DNA of 64,000 nucleotides, from the NCBI GenBank assembly GCA_035645555.1, contig DASQMI010000094.1, positions 1 to 64,000 on the forward strand. The letters are read 5' to 3'. The position numbers and the translations under genes are program-made. This DNA comes from Lysobacter_F sp035645555. GTDB lineage: Bacteria > Pseudomonadota > Gammaproteobacteria > Xanthomonadales > Xanthomonadaceae. The notes beneath the pieces are model-generated. The model was not told where the DNA came from, did no database searches, and saw nothing but the letters and a program-made list of their open reading frames with translations. Shown piece after piece: positions 32,949 through 42,043 of this stretch; position 1 is the first letter of the stretch, and each line of letters starts with the position of its first letter.

Positions 32949-33709
32949 GAGGCAGGCTCCGCGGTCCGGCGGCGGCGGAAGAGCCATGCCAGCGGCGCCG
33001 ACAGCGCGTACAACGTGCCGATCGCCAGCAGCACGGTGGGCGGATCGATCGCGATCGCCACCAGTACCGCCACGACGATCACCACCGCCAGGAACGGCAC
33101 GCGGTCGTGGCGTGGGCCGGCGCCCTTGAAGCTGTAGTAACGCAGCCGACTGACCATGAGCAGCGCAGCGATCACGGTCACCGCCAGCGCCGGGTAGCGC
33201 AGCTGCTCGCCGGTGAAACCGAGGTCGTGGAACGTCCACACGAAGCTCGCGACCAGGCCGGCGGCGGCCGGGCTGGCCAGGCCGATGAACCAGCGCTTGT
33301 CGACCACCCCGACCTGCGAATTGAAGCGCGCCAGCCGCAGCGCGGCGCAGGCGGCGTAGAGGAACGCCGCGACCCAGCCAATCTTGCCCGGCAGCGGACC
33401 GTCCAGGCGCATCGCCGACAGCGCCCAGTGGTACATGACCAGCGCCGGCGCCAACCCGAAGCTGACCAGGTCGGCCAGCGAGTCGTACTGCACGCCGAAC
33501 TCGCTCTGGGTATTGGTCAGCCGCGCGACGCGGCCGTCGATGCCGTCGAGGATCGCCGCGGTGAACACCGCGATGCAGGCGGCGCCGAAGCGCCCCTGGG
33601 TGGCGGCGATGATGGCGAAGAATCCCGCGAACAGGCCGCCGGTGGTGAATAGGTTGGGCAGCAGGTAGATGCCGCGGCTCCGCGGGCGGGGCGTGTTCAG
33701 GTTCTCCAT
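32945..33709 (-). CDS. pssA: CDP-diacylglycerol--serine O-phosphatidyltransferase
   Basis: 254 residues with about seven membrane helices. The CDP-alcohol phosphatidyltransferase signature DGxxAR(x)8Gx3Dx3D is complete (DGRVARL, then FGVQYDSLADLVSFG). The N-terminal YLLPNLFTTGGLFAGFFAI is typical of the membrane-type PssA of Gram-positives and many proteobacteria. It makes phosphatidylserine, precursor of phosphatidylethanolamine, in the inner membrane. The start at 33709 gives the usual short N-terminus; the longer open frame adds an Arg-rich stretch not seen in the family. Confidence 0.92.
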   Translation of the reverse strand: MENLNTPRPRSRGIYLLPNLFTTGGLFAGFFAIIAATQGRFGAACIAVFTAAILDGIDGRVARLTNTQSEFGVQYDSLADLVSFGLAPALVMYHWALSAMRLDGPLPGKIGWVAAFLYAACAALRLARFNSQVGVVDKRWFIGLASPAAAGLVASFVWTFHDLGFTGEQLRYPALAVTVIAALLMVSRLRYYSFKGAGPRHDRVPFLAVVIVVAVLVAIAIDPPTVLLAIGTLYALSAPLAWLFRRRRTAEPAS

Positions 33710-33801
33710 GCGACGAGTGTAGCGCCGCCGCGGCCGCGACCTGCGCGAACGACCGCGGATCGGGGCTATGCTGAGCTTCCGTTCCACCCCGGAGGCCGCC
33801 G

Positions 33802-34197
33802 ATGGCCGCCACCCCGTTCCGCACCGCCGCGCTCGCGCTTGCGCTGGCCGGCCTGGCCGCCCCCGCGGCTGCCGGCGAGATCTACCAGTGGAAGGACGCC
33901 AACGGCGTCACCCACTACTCCGACTCCCCGCCGCCGAACCGCGCTTACCAGAACCGGACCATCCGCGACCGGGGCGCGCCGGCTGCCGCGGGCACGGGGT
34001 CCACCGCCGAGAACCCGGACTGCACCAACGCGCGCAGCAACCTTGAACGCCTCAACAGCAGCGCCGACGTCGGCCCCGACCGCAACGGCGACGGCAAGCC
34101 GGACAGCGTGCTCACGCCCGAGCAGCGCGCCGCGCAGAAGGAGCTGATGCTGGCGGCGATCAAGGTCAACTGCGCGCCGGCGGCGGCCACGCGGTAG
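33802..34197 (+). CDS. DUF4124 domain secreted protein
   Basis: 131 residues. A Sec signal peptide (hydrophobic Ala/Leu core, cleavage near PAAAG) is followed at once by EIYQWKDANGVTHYSDSPPP, the DUF4124 signature found in many small exported proteins of Gammaproteobacteria with no known role. Two cysteines (PDCTNA and VNCAPA) could form a disulfide, and NGDGKPDS resembles a calcium-loop. It is divergent from pssA, with 92 bases between starts. Confidence 0.85.
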   Translation: MAATPFRTAALALALAGLAAPAAAGEIYQWKDANGVTHYSDSPPPNRAYQNRTIRDRGAPAAAGTGSTAENPDCTNARSNLERLNSSADVGPDRNGDGKPDSVLTPEQRAAQKELMLAAIKVNCAPAAATR

Positions 34198-34262
34198 CCC
34201 GCACGCGGCCTGCCGCGCGCGCCCGGAGCGCCGTGGCCGCTGTGATCGGCCCACCGGGGGCG

Positions 34263-34290
34263 GCCGGCTCAGGCAAAATGCCGGCTTTCC
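34263..34290 (+). terminator. Possible terminator after the DUF4124 gene
   Basis: GCCGGC at 34263-34268 pairs with GCCGGC at 34280-34285 across an 11-base A-rich loop, followed by TTT. It is a weak hairpin lying just before proS, so it could also be part of the proS leader. Confidence 0.35.
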
Positions 34291-34309
34291 GTCTTCCGAC
34301 CGCCCCCCG

Positions 34310-36028
34310 ATGCGTCTTTCGCAATTCCACCTCCGCACCAGCAAGGAAACGCCGGCCGAGGCCGAGATCGTCAGCCACCGGCTGATGCTCAAGGCCGGCA
34401 TGATCCGCAAGCTCGCCGCCGGCATCTACACGTGGTCGCCGCTGGGCCTGCGCGTGCTGCGCAAGGTCGAGCGCGTGGTGCGCGAGGAGATGCAGGCCGC
34501 CGGCGCGATCGAAGTGCTGATGCCCTCGGTGCTGCCGCGCGAGCTGTGGGAGGAAACCGGGCGCTGGGAGAAGTTCGGCGGCCAGCTGCTGAAGCTGAAG
34601 GACCGCAAGGAGGCCGAATACTGCTTCGGCCCCACCCATGAGGAGGCGATCACCGATTTCGCGCGCCAGGAGCTGTCCAGCTACAAGCAGCTGCCGGTCA
34701 ATTTCTTCCAGATCCAGACCAAGTTCCGCGACGAGATCCGCCCGCGCTTCGGCGTGATGCGCGCGCGCGAGTTCCTGATGAAGGATGCCTATTCGTTCCA
34801 CGTCGCCGACGAGGATCTGGCGCGCGAATACCGCAACATGTACGACACCTATTCGCGCGTTTTCGCCCGGCTCGGCCTGCGCTTCCGCGCGGTGTTCGCC
34901 GATACCGGCGCGATCGGCGGCAGCGCCTCGCACGAATTCCACGTGCTCGCCGATTCCGGCGAGGACGCGATCGCGTTTTCCAGCGAATCCGATTACGCCG
35001 CCAACGTCGAACTGGCCGAAGCGGTCGCGCCCGGCCCGCGGCCGGCGCCGGCGGAAGCCATGCGCAAGGTCGATACGCCGACCCAGCGCACCTGCGAGGA
35101 CGTCGCTGCACTGCTCGGCATTGCACTCACGCGCACGGTCAAGACCATCGCGGTGATGGGCACCGACGCCGACGGCCAGCCGCAGTTCGCCGTCGCGCTG
35201 GTGCGCGGCGACCACGCGGTCAACGAGATCAAGCTGGCGAAGCTGCCGGGGCTGGCCGATTACCGCCTGGCCAACGAGGCGGAAATCCGCCAGCACCTCG
35301 GCGCCGAACCCGGCTTCCTCGGCCCGGTGAACACCCGCCGCCCGGTGCGGGTGATCGCCGACCGCGGCGTGGCGGCGATGGCGGATTTCGTGGTCGGCGC
35401 CAACGAAAACGGCTACCACCTTGCCGGCGTCAACTGGGGCCGCGACCTGCCGGAACCGGATCTGGTCGCCGATATCCGCAACGTGGTCGAGGGCGATCCC
35501 TCGCCGGACGGACGCGGCACCCTGCGGATCGCCCGCGGCATCGAGGTCGGCCACGTGTTCCAGTTGGGCCGGAAATACGCCGAGGCGATGGGACTGACGG
35601 TGCTCGACGCCAACGGACGGGCGATCGTCCCGGCGATGGGTTGCTACGGGATCGGCGTGTCGCGCATCGTCGCCGCGGCGATCGAGCAGAATCACGACGA
35701 CGCAGGGATTATCTGGCCGGAATCGATGGCGCCGTGGCGCGCGGTGGTCTGCGTGATCAATCCGAAGGGCGACGCCGCGGTCGCCGACGCCGCTGAAACC
35801 CTGTACCGCGAGCTCAACGCCGCCGGCATCGAAACCGCCCTCGACGACCGCGGATTGCGTCCGGGCGCGATGTTCGCCGACATCGAACTGATCGGCATTC
35901 CACATCGGATCGTGGTTTCCGAGCGCGGGCTGGCGGCCGGCACCTTCGAATACCGCCACCGTCGCGCCGCGGAATCGGAAAACCTCGATTGCGACGCGCT
36001 GCTGGCGCGGCTCGGCACCACCGCCTGA
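34310..36028 (+). CDS. proS: Proline--tRNA ligase
   Basis: 572 residues, class II synthetase of the bacterial (ProS type 1) form. Motif 1 lies around LGLRVLRKVERVVREEM, motif 2 in FRDEIRPRFGVMRAREFLMKD and motif 3 in GCYGIGVSRIVAA. A YbaK-like editing domain (about residues 225-385) lies between motifs 2 and 3 with VRGDHAVNEIKL and GANENGYHLAG, which clears mis-charged Ala-tRNA-Pro. The C-terminal anticodon-binding domain ends at ARLGTTA. The product charges tRNA-Pro. Confidence 0.97.
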   Translation: MRLSQFHLRTSKETPAEAEIVSHRLMLKAGMIRKLAAGIYTWSPLGLRVLRKVERVVREEMQAAGAIEVLMPSVLPRELWEETGRWEKFGGQLLKLKDRKEAEYCFGPTHEEAITDFARQELSSYKQLPVNFFQIQTKFRDEIRPRFGVMRAREFLMKDAYSFHVADEDLAREYRNMYDTYSRVFARLGLRFRAVFADTGAIGGSASHEFHVLADSGEDAIAFSSESDYAANVELAEAVAPGPRPAPAEAMRKVDTPTQRTCEDVAALLGIALTRTVKTIAVMGTDADGQPQFAVALVRGDHAVNEIKLAKLPGLADYRLANEAEIRQHLGAEPGFLGPVNTRRPVRVIADRGVAAMADFVVGANENGYHLAGVNWGRDLPEPDLVADIRNVVEGDPSPDGRGTLRIARGIEVGHVFQLGRKYAEAMGLTVLDANGRAIVPAMGCYGIGVSRIVAAAIEQNHDDAGIIWPESMAPWRAVVCVINPKGDAAVADAAETLYRELNAAGIETALDDRGLRPGAMFADIELIGIPHRIVVSERGLAAGTFEYRHRRAAESENLDCDALLARLGTTA

Positions 36029-36048
36029 GCCCGAAGACGTTTTCACGA

Positions 36049-36078
36049 CGGCCGCGTGCATTTACGCGCGGCCGCATT
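36049..36078 (+). terminator. Putative rho-independent terminator of proS
   Basis: An eight-base GC stem, CGGCCGCG at 36049-36056 and CGCGGCCG at 36067-36074, with a ten-base loop and a short CATTT tail. It sits 20 bases after the proS stop. Confidence 0.55.
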
Positions 36079-36144
36079 TGCCATTACCATCGCCGGATTG
36101 CCACGGATCGGCAGGTTTATCTCGCTTTCAATCCGGAGGACTGC

Positions 36145-36516
36145 ATGTCGATCGATCTGAATTCGCTCTCGGCCAAGGAGCTCGATGCGCTCATCAACCA
36201 GGCCAAGAAGCGCCGCACGCTCCTGAGCAAGCGCAAGCCGATCGCCCAGGTGCGCAGGAAGCTCACCCAGCTGGCGAATGCCGAGGGCTATTCCGTCGAG
36301 GAACTGTTCGGCACCGGCAGCCGCAACGGTCGTGCCGCGAAGGCGCCGGCCAAGGCCCCGCGCGCCGCGCGCAAGGGCGCCGGCGGCAAGGTGCCGCCGA
36401 AGTACCGCAATCCCGCCAATCCGGCCGAAACCTGGACTGGCCGCGGCAAGCAGCCGCGCTGGCTGGCCGCGCAGGTCGCCAACGGCCGCAAGCTGGAGGA
36501 TTTCCTCATCAAGTGA
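36145..36516 (+). CDS. H-NS family histone-like protein
   Basis: 123 residues. The N-terminal 60 residues form the expected helical oligomerisation part (LSAKELDALINQAKKRR). An Ala/Lys/Arg-rich linker follows, then the H-NS DNA-binding motif (YRNPANPAETWTGRGKQPRWL), in which the T-W-x-G-R-G-K-x-P core is intact. It is an H-NS/BphC-type xenogeneic silencer that binds AT-rich DNA. A strong GGAGGA ribosome site is four bases before the ATG. Low-GC surface-polysaccharide DNA such as that later in this window would be a natural target (inference). Confidence 0.92.
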   Translation: MSIDLNSLSAKELDALINQAKKRRTLLSKRKPIAQVRRKLTQLANAEGYSVEELFGTGSRNGRAAKAPAKAPRAARKGAGGKVPPKYRNPANPAETWTGRGKQPRWLAAQVANGRKLEDFLIK

Positions 36517-36540
36517 GGATGCGCCAGGGATGACGCGAAC

Positions 36541-36570
36541 GACGCCGGCCCCGCGCCGGCGTCATCGTTT
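36541..36570. terminator. Bidirectional terminator between the H-NS gene and the ThrE-type gene
   Basis: Perfect nine-base stem GACGCCGGC (36541-36549) with GCCGGCGTC (36555-36563), five-base loop, followed by ATCGTTT. It lies between two convergent genes. Confidence 0.7.
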
Positions 36571-36575
36571 CCGGC

Positions 36576-37832
36576 TCAGAGGTTGCGCCGTGCCGGCAGC
36601 AGCAGGTTGCCGAACAGCAGCCCGGCGATCAGCGCCGCGAGGATGTTCAGCACCGCGAGCAGCGAATCCTGGCCGGCCGCCATGTCCTGCTGCTGCAGCA
36701 AGGTCAGCAGCCCGCGCAGGCTGATGCTGCCGGGCACCAGCATGATGATGCCGGGCAGCCGCACGATCGCGCCGGGGCGCTGCCCCCAGCGCGCGAACGC
36801 GTTGCCGGCGGCGGTCACCACCAGCGCGGCGAGGAAGATGCCCGCCTGCTGGTTCCACAGCTCGCCGCCGAGGCGGGAGAGCAGGTAGCCGCTGGCCGCG
36901 GCCAGCATCACGATCGGCACGTCGCGGCGATGCGCGCGGAACAGCAGCGCGAACGCGAACGCGCCGAGCGCCAGCGCCGCCCATTCGACCCAGTCGGGCT
37001 GCGGACGCAGCGCGCGCACCTGCGGCTCGAGCCCGAACAGGTCCGCGCAATAGAGCGCCACCACGGTGCCGACCGCGAGCTTGAGCACCGTGGTCGCCGC
37101 GCCGGCGAAACGCGCGGTGCCGGACACCAGGTGCTGGCTGGTCAGCTCGTTGACCGCATTGGTGAGCGCAAGGCCGGGCAGCAGCACGATGAGCGAGGCG
37201 ATGATCACGGTGTTCTGGTTCAGCGGCGTGAGCAGCGCGGCCACCAGCAGCGCGACGCCGGCGGCGAGCATCGCCGCCACCGCCTCCAGCGCTTCCTTCA
37301 TCCGTGGCCGCTGCTCGGCGGCCTGCACCAGCAGGCCGATCAGCAGTCCGTTGAACGCGGCCACGCCGATGTCGGTCCACGGCAGCCGCAGCAGGCCGGC
37401 GACCGCGGCTGCGGCCAGGCCGTAGGCGAACACCTGCAGCAGGCGCGCGCGCCGGCTCGGCGGCACGTCCAGCGCGCGCAGCGCGGCATGGCCGTCCTGC
37501 AGACCGAGCGAGCCGTCGAGCACGGCGTCGGCGATGCGGTCGGCTTCGCTGAGCCGGTACAGGTCGTTCTCGCCCGGCGACAGGCGGATCACCCGGGTGA
37601 TGTCCTGCACCCCGGGGCGCTGGCCGTGTTCGCGGAACGTGAGGATCAGCCCGGTCGGGTTCGACCACGGCTCGCAATGCAGGCCCAGCTTGCTGGCCAC
37701 CGAGACGATCGCGCCTTCCAGCCGCTGCGCGGTGGTGCCGTAGGCGTGCAGGCGGCTGGCCAGGTCGACCACGAAGTCGACCCGGGCGGCATAGGGCGGC
37801 AGCGGGCGTTCGTTCGGCAGGACGGCAGACAT
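36576..37832 (-). CDS. ThrE-type threonine/serine exporter family protein
   Basis: 418 residues. The N-terminal ThrE domain has the soluble start VVDLASRLHAYGTTAQRLEG and ITRVIRLSPGENDL, followed by five membrane helices. The C-terminal ThrE_2 domain (from about residue 270) adds five more, with LPGIIMLVPGSISLRGLL, its hallmark loop. The two halves are separate proteins (YjjP/YjjB) in E. coli and fused here, as in Corynebacterium ThrE. YjjPB exports succinate and ThrE exports threonine and serine, so the substrate is uncertain. It is divergent from the MCE operon. Confidence 0.87.
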   Translation of the reverse strand: MSAVLPNERPLPPYAARVDFVVDLASRLHAYGTTAQRLEGAIVSVASKLGLHCEPWSNPTGLILTFREHGQRPGVQDITRVIRLSPGENDLYRLSEADRIADAVLDGSLGLQDGHAALRALDVPPSRRARLLQVFAYGLAAAAVAGLLRLPWTDIGVAAFNGLLIGLLVQAAEQRPRMKEALEAVAAMLAAGVALLVAALLTPLNQNTVIIASLIVLLPGLALTNAVNELTSQHLVSGTARFAGAATTVLKLAVGTVVALYCADLFGLEPQVRALRPQPDWVEWAALALGAFAFALLFRAHRRDVPIVMLAAASGYLLSRLGGELWNQQAGIFLAALVVTAAGNAFARWGQRPGAIVRLPGIIMLVPGSISLRGLLTLLQQQDMAAGQDSLLAVLNILAALIAGLLFGNLLLPARRNL

Positions 37833-37905
37833 GCACGGAAGGATCGCATGGCATGGCGGCAAGGTGAGCCGTCCACGCGGTCGAGGCATGTATGCTCGGG
37901 CCGTC

Positions 37906-39021
37906 ATGGATTCCGCCACCGCGCCCCCGCAGCTGTTCGTGGACCGTGCCGATGCCGCGCGTGCGCGCCTGTGCGGCAACTGGACCCTCGCCCATGCCGG
38001 TGCGATCGCCGAGCAGCTGGCCGGCGTGCCCGAAGGCGTGCGTGTGTTCGATGCCGGCGAGGTCGACGCGCTCGATTCGCTCGGCGTGCTGCAGCTGATG
38101 CGCTTCGCGCGCCGGCGCGGGCTCGACTTCGCCACGTTCGCGTTCCGCGACCAGCACCATGCGCTGGTGCGCAGCATCGGCGAGCTGTCCGACGTCCGCC
38201 CGCCGGCGAAGCGGGATTACGGCGTGTACGCCGCGCTCGGCCGGCTCGGCGAGGCGGTGACCGAGAACGGGCGCGAGATCCGCGCGCTGGTCGGCTTTCT
38301 CGGCGAGGTGCTGGTGAAGATGCTGCGGCTGTTCCGCGAGCCGTCGCGGTTCCGCGCCACCGCCACCGTCTTCCACATGGAGCAGGTCGGGCTCGACGCG
38401 ACCCCGCTGGTGGCGCTGCTGTGCTTCCTGGTCGGCGCGGTGATCGCGTTTCTCGGCTCCAACATCCTGCGCGATTTCGGCGCGACCATCTTCGTGGTCG
38501 AGCTGGTCAGCATCTCGTTCCTGCGCGAATTCGGCGTGCTGCTGACCGCGATCATCCTCGCCGGCCGCACCGCCAGCGCGTTCACCGCGCAGATCGGCGC
38601 GATGAAGAGCCGCGAAGAGATCGACGCGATCCGCACGCTCGGCCTCGATCCGGTCGACCTGCTGGTGATCCCGCGCCTGCTGGCGCTGCTGGTGATGCTG
38701 CCGCTGCTGACGTTCATCGCGATGGTGTTCGGCCTGCTAGGGGGGCTCACCGTCGGCGCCTACGGGCTCGACATCCCGCCGCCGCAGTACCTGGCGCGAA
38801 TGCAGGACACCATGGAGCTGCGCCATTTCCTGGTCGGGCTGGCGAAGGCGCCGGTGTTCGCAGTGGTGATCGGGCTGATCGGCTGCCTGGAGGGCCTCCA
38901 GGTGCAAGGCACCGCGCAGTCGGTCGGCGAGCGCACCACCTCGAGCGTGGTGCAGACCATCTCGCTGGTGATCGTGCTCGATGCGTTCGCCGCGATCTGG
39001 TTCATGGAGATGGGCATCTGA
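37906..39021 (+). CDS. MlaE-type lipid ABC permease with N-terminal STAS domain
   Basis: 371 residues. Residues 1-95 form a STAS (MlaB-like) domain, with VFDAGEVDALDSLGVLQLMRF matching the strand-loop-helix core. Residues 140-371 are a MlaE permease with the conserved QVGLDATPLVALLCFLVGAVIAF, LREFGVLLTAIILAGRTASAFTAQIGAM and EEIDAIRTLGLDPV segments. In E. coli, MlaB and MlaE are separate; here they are one chain. It is the membrane core of an MCE phospholipid transporter. The start at 37906 is chosen because the upstream extension lacks a STAS match. It overlaps the ATPase gene by one base. Confidence 0.92.
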   Translation: MDSATAPPQLFVDRADAARARLCGNWTLAHAGAIAEQLAGVPEGVRVFDAGEVDALDSLGVLQLMRFARRRGLDFATFAFRDQHHALVRSIGELSDVRPPAKRDYGVYAALGRLGEAVTENGREIRALVGFLGEVLVKMLRLFREPSRFRATATVFHMEQVGLDATPLVALLCFLVGAVIAFLGSNILRDFGATIFVVELVSISFLREFGVLLTAIILAGRTASAFTAQIGAMKSREEIDAIRTLGLDPVDLLVIPRLLALLVMLPLLTFIAMVFGLLGGLTVGAYGLDIPPPQYLARMQDTMELRHFLVGLAKAPVFAVVIGLIGCLEGLQVQGTAQSVGERTTSSVVQTISLVIVLDAFAAIWFMEMGI

Positions 39022-39806
39022 TGGCCGCCGTGCCCGACCCGATCATCCGCGTGCGCGGCCTGGTCAACCGCTTCGGCGCCCAGGTCGTGCACGAGGGGGT
39101 CGATCTCGAGGTCCGCCGCGGCGAGATTCTCGGCGTGGTCGGCGGCTCCGGCAGTGGCAAGTCGGTGCTGATGCGCTCGATCATCGGCCTGCGCGAGCCG
39201 GACGATGGCGCGGTGGAGATCCTCGGCGAGGACGGCCGCAGCCGCGATCCGGCGGTGCGCGCGCGGATCGAGCAGCAGATCGGCGTGCTGTTCCAGGACG
39301 GCGCGCTGTTTTCCTCGCTCACCGTCGGCGAGAACGTGCAGGTGCCGCTGAAGGAACACCATCCGGAGCTGCCCGCCTCGCTGTACGAGGACCTCGCGCT
39401 GCTGAAGATCCGCCTGGCCGGGCTGCCGGCCGATGCGATCGACAAGCTGCCGTCGCAGCTGTCCGGCGGCATGCGCAAGCGCGCGGGGCTTGCGCGCGCG
39501 CTGGCGCTGGACCCGCCGCTGCTGTTCCTCGACGAACCGACCGCGGGGCTCGACCCGATCGGCGCGGCGGCGTTCGACCGCCTGATCCGCGCGCTGCAGG
39601 AGGCGCTCGGGCTGACCGTGTTCCTGATTACGCACGATCTCGACACGCTGTATGCGATCTGCGACCGGGTGGCGGTGCTGGCTGACCGCCGGGTGATCGC
39701 CTGCGCGCCGCTGGCCGAGATCGAGCAGGTCGAGCATCCTTGGCTGCAGGACTACTTCCATGGTCCACGGGCGCGCGCCGCACGCGACGCCCGGGAGGCG
39801 AGGTGA
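39021..39806 (+). CDS. MlaF-type ABC transporter ATPase
   Basis: 261 residues. Walker A is GGSGSGKS (about residues 41-48), the Q-loop is in VLFQDGALFSSLTV, the signature is LSGGMRKRAGLARAL, Walker B is LLFLDEPTAGLDP and the switch His is in LITHDLDT. The family's typical post-signature and FQDGALF stretches mark it as MlaF-like. It powers the MCE lipid transporter encoded by the surrounding genes. Its ATG overlaps the permease stop (TGATG). Confidence 0.95.
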   Translation: MAAVPDPIIRVRGLVNRFGAQVVHEGVDLEVRRGEILGVVGGSGSGKSVLMRSIIGLREPDDGAVEILGEDGRSRDPAVRARIEQQIGVLFQDGALFSSLTVGENVQVPLKEHHPELPASLYEDLALLKIRLAGLPADAIDKLPSQLSGGMRKRAGLARALALDPPLLFLDEPTAGLDPIGAAAFDRLIRALQEALGLTVFLITHDLDTLYAICDRVAVLADRRVIACAPLAEIEQVEHPWLQDYFHGPRARAARDAREAR

Positions 39807-39807
39807 G

Positions 39808-40734
39808 ATGGAGACGCGGGCCAACTATGTGCTGATCGGCGCGTTCACCCTGGTGACGATGCTGGCGCTGCTGCTGTTCGCGCTGTGGGCGGCGAAGTAT
39901 TCGTCCGAACGCAGCTGGCGCCAGTACGCGGTGATCTTCGACGAGCCGGTGACCGGCCTGTCGGAAGGCAGCCAGGTGCAATACAACGGCATTCAGATCG
40001 GCACCGTCGAGGAGCTGCGGCTCGCGCCCGACGACCCGCGGCGAGTGGTGGCGACCTTGCGCGTGCAGGCCGACACCCCGATCAAGACCGACACCCGCGC
40101 CAAGATGTCGATGACCGGCATCACCGGTACGCCGATCATCCAGCTCACCGGCGGCAGCCCGGGCGCGCCGCTGCTGACCGACGTCGACCGCCACGACGTG
40201 CCGGTGATCCGCACCGAGCCGTCGGCGCTGCAGAACATCGCCGACACCGCCAACCGGCTGGTGGCGCGGCTGGACCAGGTGCTGAGCGAACGCAACATCC
40301 AGCGCATCGCCGCCACCCTGGAGAACGTGGAGACGCTGACCGGTTCGCTCGCCGACCAGCGCGAGGACCTGCGCGCGCTGATCGTCAACGCGCGCCGTTC
40401 CAGCGAGCAGCTCGAGGCCACGCTCACCCACAGCCGCAGCGCGGCGGAGAAGATCGACCGCCAGCTCGCCGACCGCCTGCCGGGACTGGTCGCCAAGCTC
40501 GATCACACGCTCGACGAACTCGATTCCGCCGCCAGCGGCGCCAACAGCATCGTCGGCGAGAACCGCGCGGCGATCCACAGCTTCGCCAACGACGGGCTGG
40601 CCCAGCTCGGTCCCACCTTGGCGGAACTGCGTGCGCTGGTGCGCGACCTGCGCCGGATCAGCGACCGCCTCGAACGCAGCCCGACGAATTACCTGCTCGG
40701 CCGCGATGCGCCCAAGGAGTTCGAGCCGAAATGA
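39808..40734 (+). CDS. MCE family (MlaD-like) lipid transport substrate-binding protein
   Basis: 308 residues. One N-terminal membrane helix (YVLIGAFTLVTMLALLLFALW) anchors a single MCE domain (about residues 38-120) with YAVIFDEPVTGLSEGSQVQYNGIQIGTV and MTGITGTPIIQL. A long predicted helical and coiled-coil tail follows (about 140-290), longer than E. coli MlaD and more like Ttg2C or LetB needle segments. It should form a hexameric channel carrying lipids across the periplasm. The start at 39808 is preceded by GAGGCGAGG. Confidence 0.92.
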   Translation: METRANYVLIGAFTLVTMLALLLFALWAAKYSSERSWRQYAVIFDEPVTGLSEGSQVQYNGIQIGTVEELRLAPDDPRRVVATLRVQADTPIKTDTRAKMSMTGITGTPIIQLTGGSPGAPLLTDVDRHDVPVIRTEPSALQNIADTANRLVARLDQVLSERNIQRIAATLENVETLTGSLADQREDLRALIVNARRSSEQLEATLTHSRSAAEKIDRQLADRLPGLVAKLDHTLDELDSAASGANSIVGENRAAIHSFANDGLAQLGPTLAELRALVRDLRRISDRLERSPTNYLLGRDAPKEFEPK

Positions 40735-41387
40735 ATCCCGTCTCCGCCCCGTCGCGCGCCGCGCGCGCTTCCGCCCTGGCGCTGGCCGCGCTGCTGTCGG
40801 CCTGCTCGATCCTCGGCAGCGAGAAGACCACGTTCACCGTTTACGCGCCGAATCCGCGCGTGGCCGCCGATCCGACCTGGCCGGTGGTGCGCAGCCAGCT
40901 CGCGATCACCACGCCCGACACCGCACGCGAGGCCGACGGCCTGCGCATCGTGGTGCGTCCCACCCCGCTGGAGTGGCAGGTCTACAAGGGCGCGAGCTGG
41001 GCCAAGCGGCCGACCGACATGGTCACCGACGTGGTGCTGCGTACCTTGGAAGATTCCGGCCGCATCCCGGCGGTCGCGCGCCAGGGCACCGGCATCGCCG
41101 CCGACTACAAACTGGTGCTCGACCTGCGCCGGTTCGAATCCGACTACGCCGGGGCGGCGGTGCCGAACGCGACGATCGAGGTCAGCGCCAAGCTGCTGCA
41201 CGCCAACGACCAGAGCGTGATCGCCAGCCGGGTGTTCCGCCATGCGGAACCGGCGGCGAGCGCCGCGGTTGCCGACGTCGCCGCCGCGTTCGAGCGCGCG
41301 CTCGGCGGCATCGGCCACGGCATCTCCGGCTGGGTGCTGGTCACCGCCGCCGCGCACGACCGCGACGGCCACCTGCCGACGCGCTGA
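40731..41387 (+). CDS. ABC-type transport auxiliary lipoprotein (PqiC/YmbA-like)
   Basis: 218 residues. The lipoprotein signal has lipobox LLSAC at about residue 25, and the mature protein carries TFTVYAPNPRV, LRIVVRPTPLEWQVYKGASWAKRPTDMV and VLRTLEDSGRI, the PF03886 pattern. PqiC-type proteins sit in the outer membrane and complete MCE transport systems. It overlaps the MCE gene by four bases (ATGA) and closes this four-gene operon. Confidence 0.88.
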   Translation: MNPVSAPSRAARASALALAALLSACSILGSEKTTFTVYAPNPRVAADPTWPVVRSQLAITTPDTAREADGLRIVVRPTPLEWQVYKGASWAKRPTDMVTDVVLRTLEDSGRIPAVARQGTGIAADYKLVLDLRRFESDYAGAAVPNATIEVSAKLLHANDQSVIASRVFRHAEPAASAAVADVAAAFERALGGIGHGISGWVLVTAAAHDRDGHLPTR

Positions 41388-41396
41388 GCCGCGTGC

Positions 41397-41978
41397 TCAG
41401 CGCGGGCGCACGTTGCGGAACGTCAGGTTGATCCGCGCGCCGACCGGCCGCGCGGTGCGCGGCAGCGCGTGCTTCCAGTCGCGCTGCGAGGCGCCCGCCA
41501 TCACCAGCAGGCTGCCCGGTTCCAGCAGCAGCGCGCGCCGCCGGGTCGGATCGCGCCGGTGCCGGAGCAGGAACCGCCGCGGCGCGCCAAGGCTGACCGA
41601 GGCGATCACCGGCGCCGGGCCGAGCTCCGGCTCGTCGTCGCTGTGCCAGCCCATCGCATCTTTGCCGTCGCGGTACAGGTTGGCCAGCACGCTGTTGAAC
41701 GGCACCGCCAGCTCCGCCTGCAGGCGCGCGCGCAGCGCGGCCAGCTCGGGCAGCCAGGGCCGCGGCAGGAAGCGGCTGCCGGAATAGCGGTACACCGCGT
41801 CCGCATCGCCGATCCAGCAGCTCAGACGCGGCGCGGCGTGCTCGCGGCCGAACAGCCGGATGCGGTGCTGCTCCCACGGCACGGCCGCCCGCAGCGCCTC
41901 GAACAGCCCCGCCGCCGCGGCCGGATCGAGCCAGTCCGGGCGGTAGCGCAGGTCGGGGTCGGCGGGCGGGCGATCCAT
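41397..41978 (-). CDS. alkB: AlkB-like Fe(II)/2-oxoglutarate dioxygenase
   Basis: 193 residues. The iron ligands are visible as HxD in MGWHSDDE and the distal His in DWKHALPR, and 2-oxoglutarate is bound by the RINLTFR arginines. The PRLSCWIGD and FNSVLANLYRDG segments resemble ALKBH2/ALKBH3-type repair enzymes more than E. coli AlkB. It removes alkyl damage from DNA or RNA bases. It is divergent from the ETF-QO gene and converges with the MCE operon, ending ten bases from it. Confidence 0.92.
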   Translation of the reverse strand: MDRPPADPDLRYRPDWLDPAAAAGLFEALRAAVPWEQHRIRLFGREHAAPRLSCWIGDADAVYRYSGSRFLPRPWLPELAALRARLQAELAVPFNSVLANLYRDGKDAMGWHSDDEPELGPAPVIASVSLGAPRRFLLRHRRDPTRRRALLLEPGSLLVMAGASQRDWKHALPRTARPVGARINLTFRNVRPR

Positions 41979-42043
41979 CGCCGCACGCTAGCACGGCGAT
42001 TTGCGACAATTCCGCTTCGAACGACCGTTTGACCGGAGCCCCC

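Noticed and set aside
32945..33787. Longer pssA start at 33787
   Set aside because: The 26 extra residues are an Arg-rich stretch absent from the family, so ATG 33709 was used.
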